Numbered from the stretch's first letter, positions 51,839 through 62,091 are shown. The stretch: 64,000 nt of DNA from Candidatus Binatia bacterium (GCA_026415395.1 JAOAHD010000020.1:1-64000), one strand, 5' to 3'. Notes: generated by a model from the letters alone, not told the origin. Made by a program: numbers and translations.

Positions 51839-53203
51839 GTGCACGAAACCGAAACCAACTCCGGCATGCTGGAGCGCGGCGCGAGTCGCCGCGTATACAT
51901 TGAAACCTATGGGTGCCAGATGAACCTGGCGGACACGGAGCTTCTACTCGGCCAATTTCGGCACCACGGCTACGAGCCCGTGCGTGACCCGGCGGAAGCT
52001 GATGTCATTCTCTTGAACACCTGCGCGATTCGCGAGCACGCCGAGGAGCGCGTGGTGGGTCGCCTCGGCGACCTTTACCGTTTCAAAGCGCGCCGCCCCC
52101 ACACCCAGCTCGGGATTGTGGGTTGCATGGCGCAACACGTTCGCGATCGGCTGCTCGCCCGCTTGCCCTTCGTGGATTTCGTGGTCGGCCCCGACGGGTA
52201 TCGGCGCCTGCCTGAGGTGTTACGGGCAAACGCGAGCGACCCGTACATCGACGTTCGGCTCGACCGTACGGAGACCTACGCCGACTTGCAGCCCGAGCGC
52301 GAAGCTGGGGTGCGCGCATGGGTGACGATCATGCGTGGCTGCGACAAATTTTGCACCTTTTGCATTGTGCCCTTCGTGCGCGGCCGCGAGCGATCGCTGC
52401 CGGCAGGGTTGGTGTTGCAACAAGTTGAGCAGTTAGCTGCGCAGGGATTTCGGGAAGTCGTCTATCTCGGGCAAACGGTGAACGCCTATCACGACGGAAC
52501 CGTCGACTTTGCCACGCTCCTCCGGCGGACCAACGAGATCCCCGATATTCTCCGTATCCGCTTCACCTCGCCCCACCCCGCTGACATGCGCGAGGCCGCG
52601 GTTGCGGCGATTGCCGAGTGCGACAAAGTTTGCCCACAGGTGCATCTGCCCGTGCAGTCCGGGTCGGATGCAGTGCTTGCGCGCATGGCCCGCGGTTATA
52701 CGGTGGAACAGTACCTGCGGCTCGTGGAGCAACTGCGTGCGGCGCGGGCCGACATGGCCTTGAGCACAGACATCATCGTTGGTTTTCCCGGCGAGACCGA
52801 ACGCGACTTCGAAGCCACTCTCGAGCTTTTGCGCGAAGTACGGTTCGATCAGGCGTTCATGTTTCAGTACTCGGCGCGCAGCGGCACGAAGGCAGCGAAG
52901 TGGCCGGAGACGGTGCCTGCCGAAGAAAAGCAGCGGCGGCTTCGAGCCGTAATCGAGCTGCAAGAATCCATCGCTCGCGAGCGCAATCGTGCGTGGATTG
53001 GCAGGACGGTCGAGGTTTTGGTCGAAGGTCCTGCACGCAAGAAGCCGGAGTGGTTCGCCGGCAAGACCCCACAGTTTAAAACCTGCATCTTTCCTGCCTG
53101 GACGCCGCCGCAACCGGGGACGCTGGTGGACGTGCGGGTTTGCGACGCCAACTCCCACACCTTGTTCGGTGAATTAAGCAGCCCCCCTCGACGGATCGGG
53201 TAA
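51839..53203 (+). CDS. miaB: tRNA-2-methylthio-N6-dimethylallyladenosine synthase
   Basis: The 454-residue protein has an N-terminal methylthiotransferase domain with three Fe-S cysteines (ETYGCQMNLAD, LLNTCAIREHAEERV, IVGCMAQ). The radical SAM motif is CDKFCTFCIVPFVRGRERS, and a C-terminal TRAM domain ends VCDANSHTLFGEL. It adds methylthio to i6A37 of tRNAs reading UNN codons. GTG 51839 has GAGG five bases upstream; ATG 51788 or 51866 are alternatives. Its 3' end overlaps the convergent sensor kinase by 30 bp. Confidence 0.95.
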   Translation: MHETETNSGMLERGASRRVYIETYGCQMNLADTELLLGQFRHHGYEPVRDPAEADVILLNTCAIREHAEERVVGRLGDLYRFKARRPHTQLGIVGCMAQHVRDRLLARLPFVDFVVGPDGYRRLPEVLRANASDPYIDVRLDRTETYADLQPEREAGVRAWVTIMRGCDKFCTFCIVPFVRGRERSLPAGLVLQQVEQLAAQGFREVVYLGQTVNAYHDGTVDFATLLRRTNEIPDILRIRFTSPHPADMREAAVAAIAECDKVCPQVHLPVQSGSDAVLARMARGYTVEQYLRLVEQLRAARADMALSTDIIVGFPGETERDFEATLELLREVRFDQAFMFQYSARSGTKAAKWPETVPAEEKQRRLRAVIELQESIARERNRAWIGRTVEVLVEGPARKKPEWFAGKTPQFKTCIFPAWTPPQPGTLVDVRVCDANSHTLFGELSSPPRRIG

Positions 53204-54505
53204 AGTGGGAACGCGCAGCGGGATCCGCACCTCGAAGGTCGTTCCCTGGCCGACGGTGCTTTCGACGCGGATCGTCCCTCCGAGCGCATCGACTAAGCGG
53301 CTGGTGACGTACAAGCCGAGGCCAATCCCCTGGGAGAATTCCTCCGGCGCTACCCGCCGGAACGGCTCGAAGATAAACGCCTGCTTTTCCTCGGGAATGC
53401 CGATGCCCGTGTCCGTGACATCGATAGCGAGTTCGTCAAAGCTTGCCCGTACGCGCACCCGCACTTCTCCAGCAGGAGTGAACTTCAGAGCATTGTCGAT
53501 CAAGTTCCGCGCGATGAGCTTGATCTCGGTGGCATCCACCAAGGTGGCGGGCAAGTCGGGCGACACGTCCCAGCGCAAAGCGACGCCCGGGGGAGCCGGA
53601 CGCAAAGCATATTCGTGCTGCAGCTCGTGCCACAGTTCGTCCAACGGTTGCCGCGCGCCGCGACGCAGCGACTGTTCGCGGCTCAAGTCCAGCGCCACCT
53701 GAATGGTTTCCAGCGCCTGCCGCCCTACCGCGATCTGCCGCTGCACTACGTCCTTGAGCTCGCCGACATCGTTTCGCGAGCTGAGCCCGTCTCGCAGCAT
53801 CTCCCCGTAGCCTAAGACAGCGGCCAGCAAGTTACGGAGTTCGTGCGACAAAATGGCCGCAAAGCGGGCGTTCATTTCCGCGCGTTCTGCTGCCAGTTGC
53901 GTTTCGGTGAACAAGTCGCGACGGAGGTGCTCGCTGCGCTGGGCAGCAAGCACGCTAATCAAAGCGGCAAAGAACGGGCCCGTGAGTTGGTGGGGCAACT
54001 CGGCATGCGGACCAACAAACCGCTGTGCGTGCCAGCCCACCGCCCAGTAAAGGACCAGGGTCATCCCAGCAGAGAACGTCTGCGCCGCCGGATGCCAAGG
54101 CAACAACATGGCACTGGCCAGCATTTTCACCGAGACGAACAACGTCGTGCCCGAAGTGGGCGTGCCGGGGAACAGAAGCCCGCCAACGATGCCGAGCGTG
54201 TACGCCACGTCGGTGCCCAGCGCAACCAGGTAAGGGCGGTCCGGAGCAAGCCGGAAGTAGGTGATCAACAGCGTACCCAATGGCGTCACGACCAGCACGG
54301 CCAGCCAGGGCCATTCAGAGCGCAGCCGCGGCCAGGAAAACAAGGCCAAGAAGGCAACCAGCAAGAGCGTGATTGCCAGCAATGCCGCGGCCACGCGAGT
54401 GAGCTCGCGAGCGAGGAGCTCCCGCTGGTAGGCACGGTACGCCTGATGATTCCTCGCCCCCCGCAAACCTAGCCGGCCACCCTCGCCACCATCCTGTTCC
54501 GCCAT
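53174..54505 (-). CDS. Membrane sensor histidine kinase
   Basis: The 443-residue protein has about six N-terminal helices (LLAITLLLVAFLALFSW through FFAALISVLAA, residues 40-190). A short coiled coil and HisKA follow with the phosphoacceptor in AAILSHELRNLLAAVLGYGEML. The HATPase has the N box LIARNLIDNALKFTPAG, G1 DVTDTGIGIPEEKQ, F box FEPFRR and G2 GIGLGLYVTSRLVDALGG. The input is sensed in the membrane. No response regulator is adjacent, so it is an orphan. It follows ybeY by 62 bp on the same strand. Confidence 0.93.
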   Translation of the reverse strand: MAEQDGGEGGRLGLRGARNHQAYRAYQRELLARELTRVAAALLAITLLLVAFLALFSWPRLRSEWPWLAVLVVTPLGTLLITYFRLAPDRPYLVALGTDVAYTLGIVGGLLFPGTPTSGTTLFVSVKMLASAMLLPWHPAAQTFSAGMTLVLYWAVGWHAQRFVGPHAELPHQLTGPFFAALISVLAAQRSEHLRRDLFTETQLAAERAEMNARFAAILSHELRNLLAAVLGYGEMLRDGLSSRNDVGELKDVVQRQIAVGRQALETIQVALDLSREQSLRRGARQPLDELWHELQHEYALRPAPPGVALRWDVSPDLPATLVDATEIKLIARNLIDNALKFTPAGEVRVRVRASFDELAIDVTDTGIGIPEEKQAFIFEPFRRVAPEEFSQGIGLGLYVTSRLVDALGGTIRVESTVGQGTTFEVRIPLRVPTLPDPSRGAA

Positions 54506-54567
54506 TAGCGCGCCTGGCGTCGAAAATTAAAACAACCCATGCCGACGCTCAAGAGACCGACAAGGGC

Positions 54568-55011
54568 CTACTCCGCCTCGGTTAGAGCCCGCAGGAGCCA
54601 CCGTTCCTTGCGGCGCATGCGCCGGGCTTCGGCTGCCGAGCGTTCGTGATCGTAGCCCAGCAAGTGCAAGAGCCCGTGCACAGTAAGACAGTGCACTTCG
54701 CGCAGCAAACTATGGCCGTGTTCCCGCGCCTGCCGTTCCGCGGTTTCGACCGAGATGACGATGTCACCTAACCACTGCTCGTCGCCCGGCACGCGTGGTC
54801 CCTCGCGTGCGGCAAAGGCTAACACATCCGTGGGCCGATCCTTCCCGCGATAGCGACGGTTCAACGCGTGGATCGTTGCGTCATCCACCAACTGGACACA
54901 CACTTCGCCCTCGGGCTCCTGCACCAGTTCGAGGGCGCGCTGCACGAAGGCTCGGAGGGCGCGCACTCGCAAACCGCGCTTGGGGCGGGCAGACACCACG
55001 GTAACGCCCAT
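54568..55011 (-). CDS. ybeY: Endoribonuclease YbeY
   Basis: The 147-residue metal-dependent RNase takes part in 16S rRNA 3' maturation and quality control. The metal motif is VHGLLHLLGYDHE (HxxxHxxxxxH), preceded by RYRGKDRPTDVLAFAA and GDIVISVETA, all YbeY signatures. It follows phoH by 39 bp, the conserved phoH-ybeY pair. Confidence 0.95.
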   Translation of the reverse strand: MGVTVVSARPKRGLRVRALRAFVQRALELVQEPEGEVCVQLVDDATIHALNRRYRGKDRPTDVLAFAAREGPRVPGDEQWLGDIVISVETAERQAREHGHSLLREVHCLTVHGLLHLLGYDHERSAAEARRMRRKERWLLRALTEAE

Positions 55012-55050
55012 GGAAAAAGGTAGCCGACGGATCCCCTCGCAGGTGCCGGC

Positions 55051-56109
55051 TCAGTCTGGCTGGCTCTCGCCGTTGCCAGAGCCGTTAGGCCCCTTGGCAC
55101 TGTTCCGTTCCGCTTGGCGCTGGCTTTCGTAACGATCGTATGCGGCGATGATGTCCTGCACCAAGCGGTGGCGCACAACGTCCCGCTCGCTGAACAAGAT
55201 GAACTTGATCCCTTCCACGCCGCGCAACACCTGCTGCGCCTCCTTCAAACCGGACGCGCGCCCAGCAGGCAGGTCGATTTGAGTAACGTCGCCAGTAATG
55301 ACCGCCTTCGAGCCGTACCCGAGGCGCGTGAGGAACATTTTCATTTGTTCGCTCGTGGTGTTTTGCGCCTCGTCGAGAATGACAAAGGAGTCGTTGAGCG
55401 TGCGCCCGCGCATGAACGCCAGCGGCGCGACTTCGATCACGCCACGCTCGATCATCTTCTGCGCCCGGTCAAAATCGACCATGTCGTGCAAGGCATCGTA
55501 AAGCGGACGCAGGTACGGATTGACCTTTTCCACCAAATCGCCGGGCAAAAAGCCCAGCTTCTCACCGGCTTCCACCGCCGGGCGGGTCAAGATCATGCGG
55601 GCAAAGTTGTTCTTCATAATTTCCGCCACCGCCATGGCCATGGCGAGGTAGGTTTTGCCCGTACCTGCTGGCCCGATGCCAAACACGATGTCGTACTCGC
55701 GGATGGCATCGATGTATTCCTTTTGCGCAATGCTCTTTGGGGTGATGATCCGCTTGTGGGAGGAGATGTAAATCGTATCGAGAAAGATGTCGCGGAGATT
55801 GGCATTGCGGTCGCGACTGAGGATCCGCACTGCGTAGTCCACGTCGCTGGGGTAAATCGGGTAACCCTTCTCGACAACGCTGTAGAGCTGGTTCAGCACC
55901 CGCCCGGCGAGCTCACAGGCTACCGGATCTCCCGCCACGTGCAGCGACGTACCGCTCACGCCGATGCGCACGTCGAGCAAGCGCTCCACGGTTTTTACGT
56001 GCTCGTCGTGGTTGCCGAGCAGATCTTGAAACACGCGCGGGTTAGGGAAGCTCAGTTCGAGCTCCGCGGCTTCCGCACTGGTTTCGACCAACTCCGTTTC
56101 AACCGACAA
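55051..56109 (-). CDS. phoH: PhoH-like ATPase (YbeZ)
   Basis: The 352-residue protein has Walker A GIGPAGTGKTYLAMAMAV and Walker B DSFVILDEAQNTTSEQMKMFLTRLG, with TRPAVEAGEKLGFLPGDL between them, the PhoH core. An N-terminal KH-like region (HVKTVERLLDVRIGV) precedes it. It partners YbeY in ribosome biogenesis. No ATG fits; TTG 56109 (LSVETELVE) overlaps the alaS end, with GGAGG 12 bases upstream, so the exact start is uncertain. Confidence 0.92.
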   Translation of the reverse strand: MSVETELVETSAEAAELELSFPNPRVFQDLLGNHDEHVKTVERLLDVRIGVSGTSLHVAGDPVACELAGRVLNQLYSVVEKGYPIYPSDVDYAVRILSRDRNANLRDIFLDTIYISSHKRIITPKSIAQKEYIDAIREYDIVFGIGPAGTGKTYLAMAMAVAEIMKNNFARMILTRPAVEAGEKLGFLPGDLVEKVNPYLRPLYDALHDMVDFDRAQKMIERGVIEVAPLAFMRGRTLNDSFVILDEAQNTTSEQMKMFLTRLGYGSKAVITGDVTQIDLPAGRASGLKEAQQVLRGVEGIKFILFSERDVVRHRLVQDIIAAYDRYESQRQAERNSAKGPNGSGNGESQPD

Positions 56110-58744
56110 TTTCGAAAACAGCCTCCAGGGCTTCTTGTAACTTCTCTGGGTTCTTTCCCCCCGCTTGCGCCAGTTCTGGTTTGCCACCTCCGCCGCCGCC
56201 AATCAACGGGGCAATACGCTTGATAATTTGGCCTGCTGGAAAGCGGGCTGCAAGGTCCTTGGTCACTGCCGCCAGCAACAACGCACGCTCGCCGCGCTTG
56301 GTGCCCAGCACCACGATGCCGGAGCCCAGCCGCTGGCGGAGTTGATCGGCAAGCTCGCGGAGAGCGGCATCGTCCAAGCCATCCACCTCCGCAGCCAAGA
56401 CTTGCACGCCGCTGACCTGACGCGCGTTTTTCAGCAGCAGGTCCGTTTGTCGGCTAGCCAACTGGCTTTGCAACTGCCGCAACTGGCGCTCCCACTCCCG
56501 TTGTTGTGCCAGGAGCTTTTCCAGCCGCTCGGCCAATTCGTCCTCCGGCGCCCGCAACAAAGCGCCGGCCCGCTCCAGTACCCTTTCCCGTTGGCGCAGC
56601 CACTGCCAAGCACCTTCAGCAGTGAGCGCCTCGATGCGACGCACGCCGGCCGCGATCCCCTCTTCACCGCGGATTTTGAACACGCCGATGTCGCCGCTCC
56701 GGCGCACGTGGGTGCCGCCACAGAGCTCGGTCGAGTACTCACCGATGCGGATGACCCGCACCACATCACCGTACTTCTCCCCAAAGAAGGCAAGCGCCCC
56801 AGCTTTGATGGCCTCCTCGTACGGCATTTCCTCGGCCCACACCGGGTCGTTCCAACGAATGCGGGCATTGACCTCCCGTTCGATCTCGGCCAAGCGCTCT
56901 TCCCCCACCGGCCCGTGGTAGGTGAAATCGAACCGCAAGCGATCCGGCGCCACTAGCGAGCCCGCCTGCCGCACATCGCGGCCGAGCTGTTCGCGCAACA
57001 CCGCGTGGAGAATATGAGTGGCGGAGTGATTGAGCCGCGCTGCATCCCGCCGTGCGCGATCGACACGCAACCACACTCGCTGCCCCACGTGGAACGCACC
57101 GCGCCGCAAGACGCCGATGTGCACAATCAGGTTCCCGCGCGCTTTCTGCGTGTCCTTCACCTCGATCAGGTCGCCGCCCTCGCTTTCGATCCAGCCGGCA
57201 TCGCCTACTTGCCCACCGCCCTCTGGATAAAAGGGGGTTTCAGCAACCACGACGTGAACCGCTTCTCCGCTCCGCACCTCGCGCCGCAACTCGCCCTCGG
57301 TTTGCAAAGCCAGGATCTCCGACTCTGCCTCGTAGAGGAAATCCCCCAGGAAGCGGCTTTCCAGTGTTGTGTCCAACGCGAAGGCATCAGTGAGAAGTTC
57401 TGCATGCTCAAGCGCTACTCGCCGCGCCTGCCGTGCCCGCTGGCGCTGCTCTTCCATGCAGCGCTCGAAGCCTTCCGTGTCTACGGTGATTCCCTCGCTC
57501 CGCAAAATGTCCTCCGTCATGTCGAGCGGGAAGCCGTAGGTGTCGTACAGGCGAAAAGCCACTTCACCGGGCAGCACCTTTGAACCACGCGCACGCAGCC
57601 GTTGCTTTTCTTCCTCGAGGAGCTCGAGGCCCTTGTCCAACGTCTCAGCAAAACGCTCTTCTTCCTCGCGCAGCACTGCAGCGATGTCGGCCTGCCGCCC
57701 GAGCGCTTCGGGGTACGCAGCACCGAGGACGTTCAGCACAGGCTCCACCATGCGGCACAAGAACGGCTCGCGAAAGCCCAGATGCCGGGCGTGCCGGGCT
57801 GCCCGCCGCAACACGCGCCGCAATACATAGCCGCGGCCCTCGTTTGCGGGGCGCACCCCGTCGGCCACCAAAAACGTTAGCGCGCGGCTGTGGTCCGCAA
57901 TCACGCGAAAAGCCACATCGTCCACCTCCGAGGCGCCATAACGGCGGCCTGACGCTCTCTCCACAAACTCAATCAGCGGGCGGAACAGGTCGGTGTCGTA
58001 ATTCGAGGGCACGCCTTGCAGAACCGCCGTCACCCGCTCCAGGCCCATCCCTGTATCCACGTGCCGTGCGGCCAACGGCTGCAGTTCCCCACGTTCGTCC
58101 CGGTTGTACTGAATGAACACCAAATTCCACAGCTCGATAAACCGCGCACAGCCAGCATTGACGCCGCAAACATGGCCGGGCACGTGCTGGCGATCGCAGA
58201 GTTCCGGACCCCGATCGATATGGATTTCCGAGCACGGGCCACACGGGCCCACTTCACCCATTTCCCAAAAGTTGTCTTTCTCGTCGAACCGCAAGATCCG
58301 TTCCGGCGCAATGTCGGTCACTTCGCGCCACAACTCCGCAGCTTCGTCGTCGGTGCGAAACACGGTGGCGTACAACAGCTTCTTCGGCAGCCCCCAATGC
58401 TGCGTGAGCAGCTCCCATGCCCAGGCAATCGCTTCCCGCTTGTAGTAGTCGCCAAACGACCAGTTCCCCAGCATTTCGAAGAAGGTGTGGTGGTAACCGT
58501 CGTGGCCGACCTCCTCGAGGTCGTTATGTTTGCCGGACAAACGCAAACACCGCTGATAATTCACCGCGCGGGGGATGCTACGCCGCTCCGTTCCCAAGAA
58601 CACGTTTTTGAACTGCACCATGCCTGCGTTGGTAAACAGCAAGGTGGGGTCCTGTTCCGGCACCAGCGACGCACTCGGCACAAACTCGTGCCCGCGCTCG
58701 CGGAAAAAGGCAACGAACTGAGAGCGGACTTCGGAACCAGTCAT
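56099..58744 (-). CDS. alaS: Alanyl-tRNA synthetase
   Basis: The 881-residue class II synthetase starts MTGSEVRSQFVAFFRERGHEFVPS. It has motif 1-3 elements (LLFTNAGMVQFKNVFLG, GNWSFGDYYK, GMGLERVTAVLQG) and the tRNA-recognition domain. The editing domain has LNHSATHILHAVLREQLG and CGGTHVRRSGDIGVFKI, giving the HxxxH...CxxxH zinc site. A glycine-rich C-Ala domain (IGGGGGGKPELAQAGG) ends the protein. Normal length. It starts 13 bp after recX and ends overlapping phoH. Confidence 0.97.
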   Translation of the reverse strand: MTGSEVRSQFVAFFRERGHEFVPSASLVPEQDPTLLFTNAGMVQFKNVFLGTERRSIPRAVNYQRCLRLSGKHNDLEEVGHDGYHHTFFEMLGNWSFGDYYKREAIAWAWELLTQHWGLPKKLLYATVFRTDDEAAELWREVTDIAPERILRFDEKDNFWEMGEVGPCGPCSEIHIDRGPELCDRQHVPGHVCGVNAGCARFIELWNLVFIQYNRDERGELQPLAARHVDTGMGLERVTAVLQGVPSNYDTDLFRPLIEFVERASGRRYGASEVDDVAFRVIADHSRALTFLVADGVRPANEGRGYVLRRVLRRAARHARHLGFREPFLCRMVEPVLNVLGAAYPEALGRQADIAAVLREEEERFAETLDKGLELLEEEKQRLRARGSKVLPGEVAFRLYDTYGFPLDMTEDILRSEGITVDTEGFERCMEEQRQRARQARRVALEHAELLTDAFALDTTLESRFLGDFLYEAESEILALQTEGELRREVRSGEAVHVVVAETPFYPEGGGQVGDAGWIESEGGDLIEVKDTQKARGNLIVHIGVLRRGAFHVGQRVWLRVDRARRDAARLNHSATHILHAVLREQLGRDVRQAGSLVAPDRLRFDFTYHGPVGEERLAEIEREVNARIRWNDPVWAEEMPYEEAIKAGALAFFGEKYGDVVRVIRIGEYSTELCGGTHVRRSGDIGVFKIRGEEGIAAGVRRIEALTAEGAWQWLRQRERVLERAGALLRAPEDELAERLEKLLAQQREWERQLRQLQSQLASRQTDLLLKNARQVSGVQVLAAEVDGLDDAALRELADQLRQRLGSGIVVLGTKRGERALLLAAVTKDLAARFPAGQIIKRIAPLIGGGGGGKPELAQAGGKNPEKLQEALEAVFEIVG

Positions 58745-58757
58745 GGTCGACCGAGCA

Positions 58758-59252
58758 CTAGCAGCCTTCACCCAGAATGGCCAAGACGACCTCTTCAGGA
58801 AAGCCGCGGGAAAGGAGAAAGCGGGCAGCGCGGGCGCGCTCGCGCACGTCGGCTCGAGCGTGTGGAAACCGGCGGCCGACAATCTCCCGCGCCCGTTCCC
58901 GTTCATCGGCAAAGCTCGCCTGCAGCGCCCTGGCAATCTGTGCCTCGTCCACACCCCGCGCCGCCAAATCGGCACCCGCGCGCAGGCGGCCATAACCGCG
59001 TCGCGCCCAGGCCTGGGCACGGTTTAGCGCAAATCGCTCGTCGTCCAAGAGGTGTTGCTCTTGCAAGCGTTGCAACACGCGCGTGATGATCTCGGGCGGG
59101 CAGCCGATCCGTTCCAAGTAAAGGGCAGTTTCCCCGACGGAGCGATCGAAGCGACCGAGCCAAGCCAAGACTCGCTGCCACGCCTCCTGCTCAGAAGCGT
59201 TCGATTTCCACCCGCGCCGGCCCGCCGAGCCCTTCGCGCCTTTCGAAGTCAT
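58758..59252 (-). CDS. recX: Regulatory protein RecX
   Basis: The 164-residue all-helical protein has three-helix repeats: AWQRVLAWLGRFDRSVGETALYLERIG, LQEQHLLDDERFALNRAQAWARRGYGRLRAGADLAARGV, and RARAARFLLSRGFPEEVVLAIL. It modulates RecA filament growth. ATG 59252 gives a 62-bp overlap with the pilT 3' end. It lies two genes downstream of recA, in a shared operon. Confidence 0.9.
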   Translation of the reverse strand: MTSKGAKGSAGRRGWKSNASEQEAWQRVLAWLGRFDRSVGETALYLERIGCPPEIITRVLQRLQEQHLLDDERFALNRAQAWARRGYGRLRAGADLAARGVDEAQIARALQASFADERERAREIVGRRFPHARADVRERARAARFLLSRGFPEEVVLAILGEGC

Positions 59253-60342
59253 CCCAACGAGTATCACTCGTGGACGAGATCCCGCGCAGCTTCAAGTCGA
59301 AGTCGCCCGGATTCGTAGCGTTTTTCAGCGCCTCCTCGCGGGTAATCAGCCCCTGTTGGTACAACGCCATCAGCGATTGATCGAAGGTTTGCATGCCGTA
59401 ACTCACGTGCCCTTGGGCGATGACCTCGCGCAGGTCGCGCAGCTTTTCTTTGTCGGCAATGTACTCGCGCACGCGCGCATTCGACACCAGCACTTCCACC
59501 GCCGGGACCATGCCCTGCCCGTCAGCCCGGGGAATCAGCCGCTGGCTAATGATGCCCTTGAGCACGCTTGCGAGAATCAACCGCACCTGGTCGCGTTGGT
59601 GCTCCGGAAACACGCTAATGGCCCGAGTGATCGTTTCCGGAGCATCGAGGGTATGCAAGGTGCTCATCACCAAGTGGCCAGTTTCGGCTGCGAGAATCGC
59701 GGTCTCGATCGTTTCCAAATCGCGCATTTCCCCCACCAAGATCACATCGGGGTTTTGCCGCAAGGCGGCTTTCAACGCGGCAGCAAAGCTCACCGCATCG
59801 AAGCCGACCTCCCTTTGGTTTACGAAGCTGAGCTGATCCCGATGGGTGTACTCAATCGGGTCCTCGATGGTGATGATGTGGGCATGGCGGGTACGGTTGA
59901 TGTAATCGATCATGGCCGCCAGCGTGGTGCTCTTTCCACTGCCCGTTGTGCCGGTGACTAAAATAAGCCCCCGACGCTCCTCGGCGATCCGCTCTACCAC
60001 TGGGGGCAGGTTGAGTTCCGCGACCGTGCGGACCTTGTTCGGAATAATGCGCACCACCATGCTCAAGGCACCGCGCTGGCGAAACACGTTGACCCGGAAG
60101 CGACCGAGTTCCGGGCTTTCATACGCAAGGTCCGCCTGCAGCTCGGCGGCAAAGCGCCGCCGGTGGTAATCGTCGAGCACGGCGTCCACGGCGGCCTCGA
60201 CCAACTCGTGGGTGAGCGCAGGGGCCTCGGGCATCGCAACGAGGTCTGCCTTCAGCCGTATGGCCGGGGGTGCCCCGACCTTCAACAGCACGTCGGATGC
60301 TCCTAACGCGACCGCCCGGCGCAAAATTTCATCCAAGTGCAT
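59191..60342 (-). CDS. pilT: Type IV pilus retraction ATPase PilT/PilU
   Basis: The 383-residue hexameric ATPase has Walker A ILVTGTTGSGKSTTLAAMIDYIN, Asp box IITIEDPIEYTHRD, Walker B NPDVILVGEMRDLETIETAI and His box LVMSTLHTLDAPETITRAI. The family C-terminus LITREEALKNATNPGDFDLKLRGI includes the AIxNLIRE-like region. It is of PilU-like length. No other pilus gene is present. It sits between recA and recX, which is unusual. ATG 60342 is preferred over an upstream start at 60360. Confidence 0.94.
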   Translation of the reverse strand: MHLDEILRRAVALGASDVLLKVGAPPAIRLKADLVAMPEAPALTHELVEAAVDAVLDDYHRRRFAAELQADLAYESPELGRFRVNVFRQRGALSMVVRIIPNKVRTVAELNLPPVVERIAEERRGLILVTGTTGSGKSTTLAAMIDYINRTRHAHIITIEDPIEYTHRDQLSFVNQREVGFDAVSFAAALKAALRQNPDVILVGEMRDLETIETAILAAETGHLVMSTLHTLDAPETITRAISVFPEHQRDQVRLILASVLKGIISQRLIPRADGQGMVPAVEVLVSNARVREYIADKEKLRDLREVIAQGHVSYGMQTFDQSLMALYQQGLITREEALKNATNPGDFDLKLRGISSTSDTRWDDFERREGLGGPARVEIERF

Positions 60343-60430
60343 GCGGGCAGGCCTGTGCAAACGGCGTACCGAGTGACTTTTTACTCAACGGTAAGGCTGG
60401 CCAATGCCTCTCAGCGTCAAATGCAAATGC

Positions 60431-61498
60431 TCAAGCGCCTCGCGTGCTCTTTTTTGTGTCGTTGCGGGGAGGTTCCGCCGGCTGGCTCTCCTTGGCCAAG
60501 GGAGGGAGGCCCATCTTGACCCGGATTTTGTCCTCCAGCCGCAAGGCAATGTCCGGGTGTTGGCGCAAAAACTCCTTCGTATTTTCCCGTCCCTGCCCGA
60601 TGCGCTCTCCGTCGAGCGAGTACCAAGCCCCGCTCTTCTCGATGATGCCGAGATCGGCACCGAGGTCCACCAGTTCGCCTTCCTTCGAGATCCCGCTACC
60701 GTAAAGGATATCGAACTCGGCTTCCTTGAACGGCGGGGCGACCTTGTTCTTCACCACGCGCACTTTCGTGCGGTTGCCAATGACCTCCTCCCCTTGCTTG
60801 ATCGAACCGACGCGGCGGATGTCGATGCGCACCGAGGCGTAAAACTTCAGCGCGTTGCCGCCGGTAGTGGTTTCGGGGTTCCCGAACATGACGCCAATCT
60901 TCATGCGGATCTGATTGATGAAGATGACGATGGTTTTGGAGCGGGAGATGGTCGCAGTCAGTTTGCGCAGGGCTTGCGACATCAAGCGCGCTTGGAGACC
61001 CATTTGCGGCTCTCCCATTTCCCCCTCGATTTCGGCGCGAGGAACCAAGGCGGCCACGGAGTCAATCACCAACACGTCGATGGCACCGCTACGCACTAAC
61101 GTCTCGGCGATTTCCAGGGCTTGCTCGCCGTGGTCCGGCTGCGAGATCAGCAAGTCTTCCACTCGAACGCCGAGCTTACGGGCGTAGCCCACATCGAGCG
61201 CATGCTCTGCATCGATGAATGCGCCAATGCCGCCGAGCTTCTGGGCCTGGGCAATAATCTGCAACGCCAGCGTGGTTTTGCCCGAGGACTCCGGGCCGTA
61301 AATTTCAATCACGCGGCCGCGCGGCACCCCGCCGACGCCTAAAGCGATGTCCAGCCCCAGAGAGCCGGTGGGCACAACCTCGATGTCCCGCACCTGGGAC
61401 TGGTCGCCGAGTTTCATGATGGCGCCTTTGCCAAACTGCTTCTCGATTTGGCCCAATGCTAAGTCCAAGGCTCGTTCACGGTTTGGATCCAATGTCAT
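60431..61498 (-). CDS. recA: Recombinase RecA
   Basis: The 355-residue protein has Walker [38 protein letters not shown], Walker [22 protein letters not shown], loop L2 [30 protein letters not shown] and a C-terminal acidic/basic tail. It catalyses strand exchange and SOS signalling. Its ATG overlaps the thpR stop (ATGA, 61495-61498), so its translation is coupled to thpR. I see no LexA box next to it; the promoter is probably upstream of cinA. Confidence 0.98.
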   Translation of the reverse strand: MTLDPNRERALDLALGQIEKQFGKGAIMKLGDQSQVRDIEVVPTGSLGLDIALGVGGVPRGRVIEIYGPESSGKTTLALQIIAQAQKLGGIGAFIDAEHALDVGYARKLGVRVEDLLISQPDHGEQALEIAETLVRSGAIDVLVIDSVAALVPRAEIEGEMGEPQMGLQARLMSQALRKLTATISRSKTIVIFINQIRMKIGVMFGNPETTTGGNALKFYASVRIDIRRVGSIKQGEEVIGNRTKVRVVKNKVAPPFKEAEFDILYGSGISKEGELVDLGADLGIIEKSGAWYSLDGERIGQGRENTKEFLRQHPDIALRLEDKIRVKMGLPPLAKESQPAEPPRNDTKKSTRGA

Positions 61499-62091
61499 GC
61501 TTCTTCGCCCTTTGTCTCCCCCAACGGAGTTTTCCACAGCGGTGTATATACCGCACCTGTGGGTCGTAAGTCACTGCGGTAAAGGATGAATTCTTGCACC
61601 ACGGACTGCCCAAACGACTCATCGAGGTGCGCTTTGACCTTTTCCTCCAACGCCTCCCAGCGCTGCAAACTGCGCACGCGACAGAGGGTGAGATGCGGCT
61701 GAAAGGGCCGCTCTTCTCGCGCAAAGCCTAACGGCGCAAGCGCCTCGTCGAGCTCCCGAGCCACCTGAGCAAGCTTTCCCCCGTCCAGCACTCCCACCCA
61801 CAACACCCGCGGGCGCCGCAACGAGGGAAAGGCGCCGAGCCCGCGCAACTCGATCGTCCAGGGTGCGTGGTTGCGGGCAATGCGGTTGAGGGTGCCAGTC
61901 ACTGCGGGGATCGATGCCTCCGGTGTGGAACCGAGAAACTTGAGCGTGATGTGCAAGCTACTGTTGTCCACCCAGCGCACATCGGCGCGGCTTTTCGCCA
62001 ACGTGCTCTGCAACGCTTGCAGACGTTCACTCACGGCCGAATCCACGTCGACGGCGATAAATGTTCGAATGTGCTTCCCTTCTTCGGTCAT
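61495..62091 (-). CDS. thpR: RNA 2',3'-cyclic phosphodiesterase (2H phosphoesterase)
   Basis: The 198-residue protein has both 2H motifs: [11 protein letters not shown] (HxT) and [12 protein letters not shown] (HxT). The [17 protein letters not shown] opening is typical of ThpR/LigT. It opens cyclic phosphate RNA ends and has weak ligase activity in some species. It lies 67 bp after cinA and overlaps recA. The cinA-thpR-recA order is conserved in many bacteria. Confidence 0.94.
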   Translation of the reverse strand: MTEEGKHIRTFIAVDVDSAVSERLQALQSTLAKSRADVRWVDNSSLHITLKFLGSTPEASIPAVTGTLNRIARNHAPWTIELRGLGAFPSLRRPRVLWVGVLDGGKLAQVARELDEALAPLGFAREERPFQPHLTLCRVRSLQRWEALEEKVKAHLDESFGQSVVQEFILYRSDLRPTGAVYTPLWKTPLGETKGEEA

